64,000 bases of DNA from an uncultured Eubacteriales bacterium (GTDB lineage: Bacteria > Bacillota > Clostridia > Oscillospirales > Acutalibacteraceae). The notes below the pieces were generated by a model. It worked only from the letters and a program-made list of their open reading frames with translations. It searched no databases and was not told the origin of the DNA. Below, in pieces: positions 52,802-63,481 of this stretch (its first letter is position 1; the number at the start of each line of letters is the position of its first letter). The position numbers were made by a program, and so were the translations under genes. The stretch lies in assembly GCA_900315785.1 (NCBI GenBank), contig ONAL01000004.1, forward strand, positions 1 through 64,000. The letters run 5' to 3'.

Positions 52802-55800
52802 ATGGATAGGGAATTTACACACAGCCTGTATTCGCCGAGTTACGAACACGATAACTGCGGAATCGGCGCGGTTGTAAATATCAAGGGCGTAAAATCTCAC
52901 ACAACCGTTGAGAACGCTCTGACAATCGTAGAGACGCTCGAGCACCGTGCGGGCAAGGACGCCGACGGCAAGACAGGCGACGGCGTAGGTATTCTTTTAC
53001 AGATTTCTCACAGCTTTTTCAGGAAGGCGGCAGCCGAAATCGGAATTACGCTCAAGGGCGAGCGCGATTACGCGGTCGGAATGTTCTTCTTCCCCCAGAA
53101 CGAGCTTCTGAGAAATCAGGCTAAGAAGATGTTCGAGATAATCGCCGAGAAAGAGGGTCTTAACATCCTCGGCTGGCGAAACGTCCCCCACAACGAAAAC
53201 GCAATCGGCAAGCGTGCTCTCGACTGTATGCCCGACATTCAGCAGTGCTTTATCGCTCGTCCCGACGGTGTGAAGAAGGGTCTCGACTTTGACCGCAAGC
53301 TCTATGTAGCGCGCAGGGTTTTTGAGCAGAGCAACGAGGACACATACGTTGTTTCGCTCTCGTCAAGAACCATTGTATATAAAGGTATGTTCCTTGTCGG
53401 CGATTTGCGCGAGTTCTTCCTTGATTTACAGGACAAAGCTTTTGAGAGTGCAATCGCGCTTGTGCATTCGCGTTTTTCAACCAACACAAACCCGAGTTGG
53501 CAGAGGGCTCATCCGAACAGAATGATAGTCCACAACGGCGAGATTAACACAATCAAGGGCAACGCCGACAAAATGCTCGCACGAGAGGAAACTATGCGAA
53601 GCGAGCACCTCAAGGGCGACCTCGACAAGGTTATGCCTGTCGTAAACGCGGAGGGCTCCGACTCGGCTATGCTCGACAATACGCTCGAGTTCCTCGTTAT
53701 GAGCGGTATGGATTTACCCCTCGCAGTTATGATTACAATTCCCGAGCCCTGGGACAGAAACGGCGCTATGGTTCGCGCAAAACGCGATTTCTATCAGTAT
53801 TACGCAACGATGATGGAGCCTTGGGACGGTCCCGCCTCAATCCTCTTCTCCGACGGCGACATTATGGGCGCGGTGCTTGACCGAAACGGTCTGCGTCCCT
53901 CACGTTATTATATTACGGACGACGACAATCTTATTCTTTCGTCCGAGGTCGGCGCTCTGCCGATTGAACCCGAAAGGGTAGTGGTCAAGGAGAGACTTCG
54001 CCCTGGCAAAATGCTTCTTGTCGATACCGTCAAGGGCGAGCTTATCGACGATGATGAGCTCAAGCTCAGGTACGCGACAAATCGTCCCTACGGCGAATGG
54101 CTCGACCAGAACCTCATCAAGCTCAAGGATTTGAAAATCCCGAACGTCAAGGTTGACGAGCACAAGGGTCCTGAGAGACGCAAGCTCCAGAAAGCCTTCG
54201 GCTACACCTACGAGGACGTTATGACCTCGATTCTGCCTATGGCAAAGAACGGTGCGGAGCAGATTTCCTCAATGGGAACCGACAGCCCGATTCCTCCGCT
54301 TTCGAGCGAAAATCAGCCGCTGTTCAACTACTTCAAGCAGCTCTTCGCTCAGGTAACAAATCCTCCGATTGACGCAATCCGTGAGGAAATCGTCACCTCG
54401 ACCACCGTCTACATCGGCGAAGCGGGCAATATCCTCGAGGAAAAGCCCGAGAACTGCAAGGTAATCAAGGTTCACAACCCGATTCTCACGTCAACCGATA
54501 TCCTCAAGCTCAAGAATATGCATTCAAACGGCTTCAAGGTTTCGGTAATTCCGATTTTATATTATAAGAACACACGTCTCAGCAAGGCAATTAAGAGACT
54601 GTATATCGAAGCCGACAAGGCGATAAACAGCGGCGCTAATATCCTCATTCTGTCGGATAGGGGAGTGGACGAAAACCACCTCGCTATTCCGTCGCTGCTG
54701 GCTGTTTCGGCGCTCCACCAGCACCTCGTTGTCACCAAGCGCAGAACTTCGCTTTCAATTGTGCTCGAGAGCGGCGAGCCCCGTGAGGTTCACCACTTCG
54801 CGGCTCTGCTCGGCTACGGCGCAACGGCAATCAACCCGTATCTTGCTCAGGAGACTATCCACGAGCTTATCCACCACGACTTGCTCGACAAGGATTACTA
54901 CGCGGCGGTTGATGATTACAACGACGCGGTGCTCCACGGAATTGTCAAGATTGCTTCCAAGATGGGTATCTCGACGATTCAGTCTTACCTCGGCTCTCAG
55001 ATTTTCGAGGCAATCGGTATCAGCAAGGAGGTTATCGACGAGTATTTCACAGGTACGGTCAGCCGTATCGGCGGTATCACTCTCAAGGATATTGAGAAAA
55101 ACGTCGACAGGCTCCACACCTCAGCCTTTGACCCGCTCGGTCTTGAGGTCAACTCAGAGCTCAGCTCGCGCGGAAGTCATAAGTTCCGCAGCGGCAAGGA
55201 AGAGCACCTTTACAATCCCAGAACAATTCACACTCTCCAGACTGCGACGCGCACAGGAGATTACAACCTGTTCAAGGAATATTCAAAGCTGATTAACGAG
55301 GAAATGAGCCCCGTCAGCATTCGCGGTCTTCTCGACTTCAACTACGCCGAGAACCCTGTTCCGCTCGACGAGGTCGAGAGCGTTGACGAGATTGTCAAGA
55401 GGTTCAAGACAGGAGCTATGTCCTACGGTTCAATTTCTCAGGAAGCTCACGAAACTTTGGCTCTCGCTATGAATATGCTTCACGGCAAGTCGAACTCGGG
55501 CGAGGGCGGCGAAAGCCCCGAGAGACTTTTGACAAAGGGCTCCAAGGAAAACCGCTGTTCGGCAATCAAGCAGGTAGCCTCGGGACGCTTCGGCGTTACG
55601 AGCGAGTATCTGAACTCCGCCGATGAAATCCAGATAAAAATGGCTCAGGGAGCAAAGCCCGGCGAGGGCGGACATCTCCCGGGCAACAAGGTTTATCCGT
55701 GGATTGCCAAGACAAGACACTCCACACCGGGCGTATCTCTGATTTCACCGCCGCCTCATCACGATATCTATTCAATCGAGGATTTGGCGCAGTTAATTTA

Positions 55801-57328
55801 TGATTTGAAGAACGCAAACAAAGCGGCGCGTATCTCCGTCAAGCTCGTTTCCGAGTGCGGCGTAGGCACCGTTGCGGCAGGCGTAGCCAAGGCAGGCGCA
55901 GGCGTAATCCTGATTTCGGGTTACGACGGCGGCACAGGCGCAGCTCCGAGAAGCTCGATTTACAACGCTGGTCTTCCGTGGGAGCTCGGTCTTGCCGAGG
56001 CTCACAGAACGCTTATTATGAACAACCTCAGAAACAAGGTTGTAATTGAAACAGACGGCAAGCTTATGACAGGTCGTGACGTTGCGATTGCGGCAATTCT
56101 CGGTGCTGAGGAATACGGCTTCGCTACCGCTCCGCTCGTAACACTCGGCTGTGCGATGATGAGGGTCTGCAACCTCGACACCTGTCCGTTCGGCGTTGCG
56201 ACACAGAACCCCGAGCTCAGAAAACGCTTTGCGGGCAAGCCCGAGTATGTCGTCAACTTTATGCGGTTTATCGCTCAGGAGCTCAGAGAGTATATGTCAA
56301 AGCTCGGCGCCCGCACGCTCGACGAGCTTGTCGGCAGAGTTGACTTGCTCAAAGCTAAGGAGAACCTCTCCGAGCGCGAAAGCAAGATTGATTTGTCCGC
56401 AATCCTCAGCGACGACTTTGACGGCGAAAAGGTTGAGTATCTCAACAAGAGCTCCTATGATTTCAAGCTCAGCGAAACTGTTGACGAGAGGGTTCTCGAA
56501 AAGGAGCTCTCGGGCAGAAAGCACGCTATCGAAATAGACGTAAAGAACACCGACCGTTCACTCGGCACGGCGTTCGGTTCAACCCTGACAAAGAAATTCG
56601 GCACCAAGCTTGGCGACGACAGCTACCGCGTCAAGTGCAACGGCTCGGGCGGTCAGAGCTTCGGCGCGTTTATTCCCAAGGGTCTCACGCTTGAGCTTGC
56701 GGGCGACAGCAACGACTACTTCGGCAAGGGACTTTCGGGCGGCAAGCTCGTGGTTTATCCGCCCAAGGGCAGCAGGTTCAAGGCTGAGAACAACATCATC
56801 ATCGGAAACGTCGCTCTCTACGGAGCGACAAGCGGCAAGGCGTTCATAAACGGCGTCGCGGGAGAGCGCTTCTGCGTTCGTAACTCGGGCGCTTCTGCGG
56901 TTGTCGAGGGCGTCGGCGACCACGGCTGCGAGTATATGACAGGCGGCTGTGTTGTCGTGCTCGGACGCACAGGCAAGAACTTTGCCGCGGGAATGTCGGG
57001 CGGTATCGCCTACGTTCTCGATGAACACCATGACCTTTATATCAGACTTAACAAGGAGCTTGTTGAGTGCGGCGAGATTGAGGAAAAATCCGACGCAGAG
57101 AGACTCAGAGGCTTGATTTCGGAGCATTACGAAGCCACCAAATCCGAAAAGGCGAAGGAAATCCTCGACAATTTCAAGGAGTATCTCCCCAAATTCAAGA
57201 AGATTATTCCGCACGATTACAAGCATATGATAAGCGAAATCGCCTCATTTGAGGAAAAGGGCTACGAGCCCGAGCAGGCTAAGATTGAAGCCTTCAACAA
57301 AATCATCAGCGAAAGGGAGGGAGCGTAA
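52802..57328 (+). CDS. gltB: Glutamate synthase large subunit
   Basis: A 1508-residue NADPH-GOGAT large chain making glutamate from glutamine and 2-oxoglutarate. The N-terminal class II amidotransferase has Cys19 (DNCGIGAVV), exposed after removal of an 18-residue propeptide. The FMN/synthase half has GEGGHLPGNKVYPW, VSECGVGTVAAGVAKAGA and GYDGGTGAAP; the 3Fe-4S cysteines lie in MMRVCNLDTCPFG. A C-terminal GXGXG domain follows. ATG 52802 is preceded by GAAAGGATG; earlier in-frame ATG codons lie in or near that site. Coupled to gltD by TAATG. Confidence 0.95.
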   Translation: MDREFTHSLYSPSYEHDNCGIGAVVNIKGVKSHTTVENALTIVETLEHRAGKDADGKTGDGVGILLQISHSFFRKAAAEIGITLKGERDYAVGMFFFPQNELLRNQAKKMFEIIAEKEGLNILGWRNVPHNENAIGKRALDCMPDIQQCFIARPDGVKKGLDFDRKLYVARRVFEQSNEDTYVVSLSSRTIVYKGMFLVGDLREFFLDLQDKAFESAIALVHSRFSTNTNPSWQRAHPNRMIVHNGEINTIKGNADKMLAREETMRSEHLKGDLDKVMPVVNAEGSDSAMLDNTLEFLVMSGMDLPLAVMITIPEPWDRNGAMVRAKRDFYQYYATMMEPWDGPASILFSDGDIMGAVLDRNGLRPSRYYITDDDNLILSSEVGALPIEPERVVVKERLRPGKMLLVDTVKGELIDDDELKLRYATNRPYGEWLDQNLIKLKDLKIPNVKVDEHKGPERRKLQKAFGYTYEDVMTSILPMAKNGAEQISSMGTDSPIPPLSSENQPLFNYFKQLFAQVTNPPIDAIREEIVTSTTVYIGEAGNILEEKPENCKVIKVHNPILTSTDILKLKNMHSNGFKVSVIPILYYKNTRLSKAIKRLYIEADKAINSGANILILSDRGVDENHLAIPSLLAVSALHQHLVVTKRRTSLSIVLESGEPREVHHFAALLGYGATAINPYLAQETIHELIHHDLLDKDYYAAVDDYNDAVLHGIVKIASKMGISTIQSYLGSQIFEAIGISKEVIDEYFTGTVSRIGGITLKDIEKNVDRLHTSAFDPLGLEVNSELSSRGSHKFRSGKEEHLYNPRTIHTLQTATRTGDYNLFKEYSKLINEEMSPVSIRGLLDFNYAENPVPLDEVESVDEIVKRFKTGAMSYGSISQEAHETLALAMNMLHGKSNSGEGGESPERLLTKGSKENRCSAIKQVASGRFGVTSEYLNSADEIQIKMAQGAKPGEGGHLPGNKVYPWIAKTRHSTPGVSLISPPPHHDIYSIEDLAQLIYDLKNANKAARISVKLVSECGVGTVAAGVAKAGAGVILISGYDGGTGAAPRSSIYNAGLPWELGLAEAHRTLIMNNLRNKVVIETDGKLMTGRDVAIAAILGAEEYGFATAPLVTLGCAMMRVCNLDTCPFGVATQNPELRKRFAGKPEYVVNFMRFIAQELREYMSKLGARTLDELVGRVDLLKAKENLSERESKIDLSAILSDDFDGEKVEYLNKSSYDFKLSETVDERVLEKELSGRKHAIEIDVKNTDRSLGTAFGSTLTKKFGTKLGDDSYRVKCNGSGGQSFGAFIPKGLTLELAGDSNDYFGKGLSGGKLVVYPPKGSRFKAENNIIIGNVALYGATSGKAFINGVAGERFCVRNSGASAVVEGVGDHGCEYMTGGCVVVLGRTGKNFAAGMSGGIAYVLDEHHDLYIRLNKELVECGEIEEKSDAERLRGLISEHYEATKSEKAKEILDNFKEYLPKFKKIIPHDYKHMISEIASFEEKGYEPEQAKIEAFNKIISEREGA

Positions 57329-58812
57329 TGGGTAAACCCACAGGCTTTATGGAATATCAGCGTGAGGAAGCCCGCGCTTACTCCGTCAAGGAGCGTATCA
57401 AGAATTTCAATGAATTTCACGAGCCTTTGAGCCGTGAGGAACAGCGCAGACAGGGCGCCCGCTGTATGGAATGCGGCGTTCCGTTCTGCCAGTCGGGAAT
57501 GATGCTCTGCGGTATGATTTCGGGCTGTCCCTTAAACAATCTTATCCCCGAGTGGAACGACCTCGTTTACCGCGGAGCGTTCGAACAGGCGTATCAGCGT
57601 CTCAGGTCGACGAACAATTTCCCCGAGTTCACCTCGCGCGTTTGCCCCGCACTCTGCGAAAAGGCGTGCACCTGCTCGGCTAACGGCGACGCGGTTACCG
57701 TTCGGAACAATGAATACGCGATTGTCGAGAACGCCTACAGGGAAGGCTTTGCTCACGCGAATATCCCCAAGGTCAGAACAGGCAAGAAGATTGCCGTCAT
57801 CGGCTCGGGACCCTCGGGTCTTGCGGCGGCTGACCAGCTCAATCAGCGCGGTCACAGCGTGACTGTTTTTGAGCGAAGCGACCGTGTCGGCGGACTGATG
57901 ATGTACGGTATCCCGAATATGAAGCTCGAGAAAACCGTTATCGACCGCCGAATTGAGATTATGAAAGAGGAAGGCGTAGAGTTCAGAACCTCGGTAAACG
58001 TCGGCAAGGACGTCACCGCAAAGGAGCTTCTGGCAGATTTTGACCGCGTAATCCTTGCGTGCGGAGCCTCCAATCCGCGCGATATCAAGGTCGAGGGCAG
58101 AGACGCCGAGGGTATTTACTTTGCGGTCGATTTCCTCAAATCCACCACCAAGGCGCTGCTCGATAACGGACTTCAGGAAGGCACCTTCATTTCGGCAAAG
58201 GGCAAGAACGTAATGGTAATCGGCGGCGGCGACACGGGTAACGACTGCGTCGGCACGGCGGTTCGTCACGGAGCAAAGAGCGTGCTCCAGCTTGAGATGA
58301 TGCCCAAGCTCCCCGACACGCGCGCCGAGAACAACCCCTGGCCTCAGTGGCCGCGCGTCTGCAAGACCGATTACGGTCAGGAAGAGGCAATCGAGGTTTT
58401 CGGCAAGGACCCGAGAGAGTACCGGACAACCGTCAAGCAGTTCATCAAGGATAAGGACGGCAAGCTCTGCGGAGCCGTACTCGTCAAGCTCAGATCCGAG
58501 AAGGACGAAAAAACAGGAAGATTTATGATGAAAGAGGTCGAGGGCAGCGAGTATCAGGTCGCTGTTGAGCTCGCGCTTATCGCGGCGGGCTTCCTCGGCA
58601 GCGAGAGCTACGTCACCTCGTCGTTCGGCGTCAGCACAGACGCGCGAAGCAACGTCGCGGGTGAAAACGGCTCGCACAAAACAAGCGTTGACCGCGTGTT
58701 CACCGCAGGTGATATGCACAGCGGACAGTCGCTCGTCGTACGCGCTATCCGCGACGGCAGAGACTGTGCCCGCGAGGTTGACTTAAGCCTTATGGGCTAC
58801 ACTAATTTGTAA
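57328..58812 (+). CDS. gltD: Glutamate synthase small subunit
   Basis: A 494-residue FAD/iron-sulfur protein passing electrons from NADPH to GltB. N-terminal cysteines CMECGVPFCQ...CGMISGCPL and CPALCEKACTC bind 4Fe-4S clusters; IGSGPSGLAAADQL binds FAD and GGGDTGNDCVGTAVRHG binds NADPH. Normal length. The stop is 15 bp from pyrG. Overlaps gltB by one base. Confidence 0.95.
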   Translation: MGKPTGFMEYQREEARAYSVKERIKNFNEFHEPLSREEQRRQGARCMECGVPFCQSGMMLCGMISGCPLNNLIPEWNDLVYRGAFEQAYQRLRSTNNFPEFTSRVCPALCEKACTCSANGDAVTVRNNEYAIVENAYREGFAHANIPKVRTGKKIAVIGSGPSGLAAADQLNQRGHSVTVFERSDRVGGLMMYGIPNMKLEKTVIDRRIEIMKEEGVEFRTSVNVGKDVTAKELLADFDRVILACGASNPRDIKVEGRDAEGIYFAVDFLKSTTKALLDNGLQEGTFISAKGKNVMVIGGGDTGNDCVGTAVRHGAKSVLQLEMMPKLPDTRAENNPWPQWPRVCKTDYGQEEAIEVFGKDPREYRTTVKQFIKDKDGKLCGAVLVKLRSEKDEKTGRFMMKEVEGSEYQVAVELALIAAGFLGSESYVTSSFGVSTDARSNVAGENGSHKTSVDRVFTAGDMHSGQSLVVRAIRDGRDCAREVDLSLMGYTNL

Positions 58813-58821
58813 AGGAGTTGA

Positions 58822-60420
<1,599 letters not shown>

Positions 60421-60425
60421 AAATC

Positions 60426-60452
60426 AAACCGAGGCTTGTCCTCGGTTTTTTT
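60426..60452 (+). terminator. pyrG terminator
   Basis: AAACCGAGG / CCTCGGTTT with seven T. Confidence 0.9.
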
Positions 60453-60573
60453 CTGTAATGCGCTCGGCTTTGAAAGGTTCAATTGCGGTATTATCCACAA
60501 AATGAGCGGACAAACTTTGTGCAGGTTTTCCTATAAAAGTGTTGCGCGTCATCACCCTTTCGCTTCTGATTTG

Positions 60574-60582
60574 TGGTATAAT
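60574..60582 (+). promoter_or_regulatory. Extended -10 promoter of the second CotH gene
   Basis: TGGTATAAT with hexamer 60577-60582; no good -35, like 21306-21314. Confidence 0.5.
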
Positions 60583-60619
60583 AGTCGTGGCTGAAATCTA
60601 TCTGTGAAGGAGATTTATT

Positions 60620-62986
60620 ATGAAGAAAGTAACAGCAATTCTGCTTGTGCTTCTGCTTACCGTTTCGGCTCTGTCGGGACTGAGCGTCAGCGCGGACGAG
60701 GCAGACCTCGGCGCGCCTTCGGGCTTCACGCTCGAGAACGCTCTCTACGCTCACGCGGTTCTGAGCTCGACGGACACTCAGGCGTGGCAGGAATGGCAGA
60801 GTATTCACGATGAGGACGGCAACGTCGAAAAGCCTTTGGAAAAGTACTTTTTCCTGCCGACTTCCGCAAACTCCGAGAGCGTCGATATCTACAACGGCTT
60901 CGAGAGCGAGGTCGTCGTAAACGGTACAGCGATTGCGGCGGGCAAGACCGCGAACGTAGCCTACAAGGCTGACACACCTTATACCGTCAAGTCGGGTCGA
61001 TACAGCTTTACGCTCACGCTTATGAAGTCGAACGCCGAAGCCGCGATTTACGTCAACAACAGCGACGCGGACGGCAAGGGCACTGACTTGATGACCTACC
61101 TCAACGCCGACAAGGAGCTCAGCGCAAAGGCGACCGGCGCAATCGTCACACCCGACGGCACGGTCGACAACACCAAAATCAAGAAAATCAAGGGCAGAGG
61201 CAACACAACGTGGCAGAAGCCCAAGAAAGCATACAACATCACCTACGACAGCAAGGTAGCTATCGCAGGAATGACCAAGGCGAAGAAGTATTCCATTCTC
61301 GCGAACTATCAGGACGATTCGCTCTCGCGCAACCGTTTCCTCTATGATTTGTCCGACGCGGTCGGTATGCCCTATGCTTCCGATTCGCGCTATGTGGATT
61401 TTTACGCGAACGGTGTTTATCTCGGCTCATATCAGATGACCGAGAAGGTCGAGGTCGGAGCTTCAAGCCTCGTAAACGATTTCGAAGAGACCGACTATCT
61501 CGACGCCGAGGGCAACGTCAAGGAAGACTTCCCCTTCCTCTGCGAGGTTGACGCGGGCGCAAACGATACCGACTACTACGTCAGCGCGAACAACGGTATC
61601 AAGATAACAATCAAGGCTCCCGAGCTTTCGAGCTCAGACAAGGGATACAACGAGGTCAAGGAATACGTCAGGAACAAGTTTAACGCCTTATATGACGCGG
61701 CAAAGACAACTTCCAACGACCTTTCTCCGTATCTGGATATCGATTCCGCGGCTAAGCTTTATCTCATAAACGAGCTCGGCAAGAACTGGGACGCGGGTGT
61801 TTCGAGCCTGTTCTTCACGTACAAGCAGGACAGCGAAGGCAATTATAAATTCTTCGGTTCCCCTGTCTGGGACTATGACAACTCACTCGGCAACGCCGTG
61901 GGAATCTCGGGCGAGCTCAAGAACATCGGCGTAAGCGACTACGAGCAGTGCACAGGCTGGTGGTGCAGATACAAGGGCAAGAACTCGGGCTCGACAGGCT
62001 CGAACAACATTATGAACAGGATTTCCAAGAACACGCGCATTATCGCCGCGGCAAAGCAAATCTGGTTCGACAAATTCGTGCCCGCAATCGACCACTTCTC
62101 GGGCAGAAAAACGAGCGAAGAAATCGGCAAGGAGCTCTACACCGCCGATGAATACTACAGCCTCGTCAAGGATTCCGCTCTGATGAACTACAAGAGCGGC
62201 TGGCTGCTCAATACGGGCGACTGGATTGCGAAGCACAACAAGCTGACAAACGCTTTCTACGACGTCGAGAACAACACCTACAACATTTACAAAACATCCG
62301 ACAGCTACGCTGACACCTTCGAGGGAATGTTCGGTTACGCGCGCGACTGGATGATAAGCCGTGCGGCGTGGCTCTCAAAGCAGATGAGCGCTGTGGCTCC
62401 GACGACTGTCTATCTCGACAAGCCCGTTCCCGAGCCCGAGCCGACCACAGAGCCCGCAAAGAAGGATATCACGGCTTGCACCGTAAGCGGTATCAAGTCA
62501 AAGACCTACAGCGGCAAGGCTCAGACCCAGTCCGTAACCGTCAAAGACGGCGATACCGTTCTGCAGAAGGGTACTGACTTCACCGTTTCGTACAAGAACA
62601 ACAAGAACGCGGGCAACGCGACAGTCATCATCAGCGGTACGGGCGACTACACAGGCACGCTTGCAAAGACCTTCAAAATCGCAAAGGCAAATCAGCCGAT
62701 GACCGTTAAGGCAGCAGTAAAGAGCGCAAAGGCTTCCGCGCTCAGAAAGTCGAAGGTCAACGTCCGCTCGGCGGTCATTGTCAGAAAGAATCAGGGCTCC
62801 GTTACTTACTCAAAGGTGAGGGGTTCCTCTAAGCTGACCGTCTCCAAAAAGGGCATTATCACGGTCAAAAAGGGCACCTATAAAAAGGGCACAGTCCTCA
62901 AGGTCAAGGTGAAAGCCAAGGCAAAGGGTACCTCGAACTACAAGTCGGGCTCCAAGACCGTAACGGCAAAAATTAAGATTAAGTAA
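60620..62986 (+). CDS. Secreted CotH-family kinase with C-terminal Ig-like tail
   Basis: A 788-residue exported protein: signal peptide (MKKVTAILLVLLLTVSALSG), an N-terminal beta region (residues 30-140), a CotH kinase domain (about 145-600) with KIKGRGNTTWQKPKKAYNI, SILANYQDDSLSRNRFLYDL, YLGSYQMTEKVEVG and SPVWDYDNSLGN (metal-binding Asp), a short PEPEPTTEP linker and a C-terminal Ig-like unit with SYKNNKNAGNATVIISGTGDYTG, shared with the protein at 26312. Compared with the 558-residue CotH at 28855 it has extra domains at both ends. GAAGGAG site. Substrate unknown; secreted kinases of this type may act on surface proteins. Confidence 0.9.
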   Translation: MKKVTAILLVLLLTVSALSGLSVSADEADLGAPSGFTLENALYAHAVLSSTDTQAWQEWQSIHDEDGNVEKPLEKYFFLPTSANSESVDIYNGFESEVVVNGTAIAAGKTANVAYKADTPYTVKSGRYSFTLTLMKSNAEAAIYVNNSDADGKGTDLMTYLNADKELSAKATGAIVTPDGTVDNTKIKKIKGRGNTTWQKPKKAYNITYDSKVAIAGMTKAKKYSILANYQDDSLSRNRFLYDLSDAVGMPYASDSRYVDFYANGVYLGSYQMTEKVEVGASSLVNDFEETDYLDAEGNVKEDFPFLCEVDAGANDTDYYVSANNGIKITIKAPELSSSDKGYNEVKEYVRNKFNALYDAAKTTSNDLSPYLDIDSAAKLYLINELGKNWDAGVSSLFFTYKQDSEGNYKFFGSPVWDYDNSLGNAVGISGELKNIGVSDYEQCTGWWCRYKGKNSGSTGSNNIMNRISKNTRIIAAAKQIWFDKFVPAIDHFSGRKTSEEIGKELYTADEYYSLVKDSALMNYKSGWLLNTGDWIAKHNKLTNAFYDVENNTYNIYKTSDSYADTFEGMFGYARDWMISRAAWLSKQMSAVAPTTVYLDKPVPEPEPTTEPAKKDITACTVSGIKSKTYSGKAQTQSVTVKDGDTVLQKGTDFTVSYKNNKNAGNATVIISGTGDYTGTLAKTFKIAKANQPMTVKAAVKSAKASALRKSKVNVRSAVIVRKNQGSVTYSKVRGSSKLTVSKKGIITVKKGTYKKGTVLKVKVKAKAKGTSNYKSGSKTVTAKIKIK

Positions 62987-62997
62987 ATAAGATTCAG

Positions 62998-63049
62998 TTG
63001 TAAAAAACCTCGCTTTGATATACAATAGAGTGTGAAATCAAAGCGAGGT
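62998..63049 (+). promoter_or_regulatory. Promoter embedded in a 13-bp terminator-like inverted repeat
   Basis: TTGTAA (62998-63003), 17-bp spacer, TACAAT (63021-63026). ACCTCGCTTTGAT (63007-63019) pairs perfectly with ATCAAAGCGAGGT (63037-63049), followed by GTTTTT. The right arm holds the next ribosome site. A readthrough RNA would fold, a new transcript would not. Confidence 0.75.
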
Positions 63050-63055
63050 GTTTTT

Positions 63056-63430
63056 ATGGATAAAAAGGATTTGGCAGTCAGATACAAGCACAACGGCTGC
63101 AACTGCTGTCAGGCGGTAATTGCCGCCTACGCCGTCGAGCTCGGAATTGACGTTAACACAGCCAAGAAGCTCGGCGCGGCGTTCGGTCTCGGAATGGGAA
63201 ATATGAAGGGCGACTGCGGCGCGCTCTGCGGAGCTCAGCTCGTGCTCGGTATGCTCGACTGCGGCAAGTCTCCCGTAGCTCCCAAGGCAAGGACGCTTTA
63301 TTCCGAGTTTGAGAAAAGCTGCGGTGCCGTAATCTGCGGCGACTTAAAGGGTGTGAACACGGGCAAAATCCTCTGTTCCTGTGACGATTGCGTCCGAAAC
63401 GCCGTCGACGCCCTTGAATCGGTAAAATAA
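63056..63430 (+). CDS. C_GCAxxG_C_C family protein (redox-type, Cys-rich)
   Basis: A 124-residue protein with at least eight Cys: NGCNCCQAV, KGDCGALCGAQLVLG, SCGAVICGDLKG and LCSCDDCVRNAVD. This is the C_GCAxxG_C_C pattern, often in or near electron-transfer or metal proteins; function is not settled. ATG 63056 has GAGGTG upstream; the longer frame to 63032 would include the promoter. Short and cytosolic. Confidence 0.85.
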   Translation: MDKKDLAVRYKHNGCNCCQAVIAAYAVELGIDVNTAKKLGAAFGLGMGNMKGDCGALCGAQLVLGMLDCGKSPVAPKARTLYSEFEKSCGAVICGDLKGVNTGKILCSCDDCVRNAVDALESVK

Positions 63431-63452
63431 GGACGCAAATATTGCAACGTAA

Positions 63453-63478
63453 AAGGAGCTGACCGAGGTCAGCTCCTT
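63453..63478. terminator. Bidirectional terminator
   Basis: AAGGAGCTGAC / GTCAGCTCCTT, 11-bp stem between convergent genes, with T-rich tail on the plus strand. Confidence 0.82.
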
Positions 63479-63481
63479 GCC

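Noticed and set aside
57532..58719. 395-codon minus-strand open frame opposite gltD
   Set aside because: Mirror of a conserved gene; the product has no recognisable domain.
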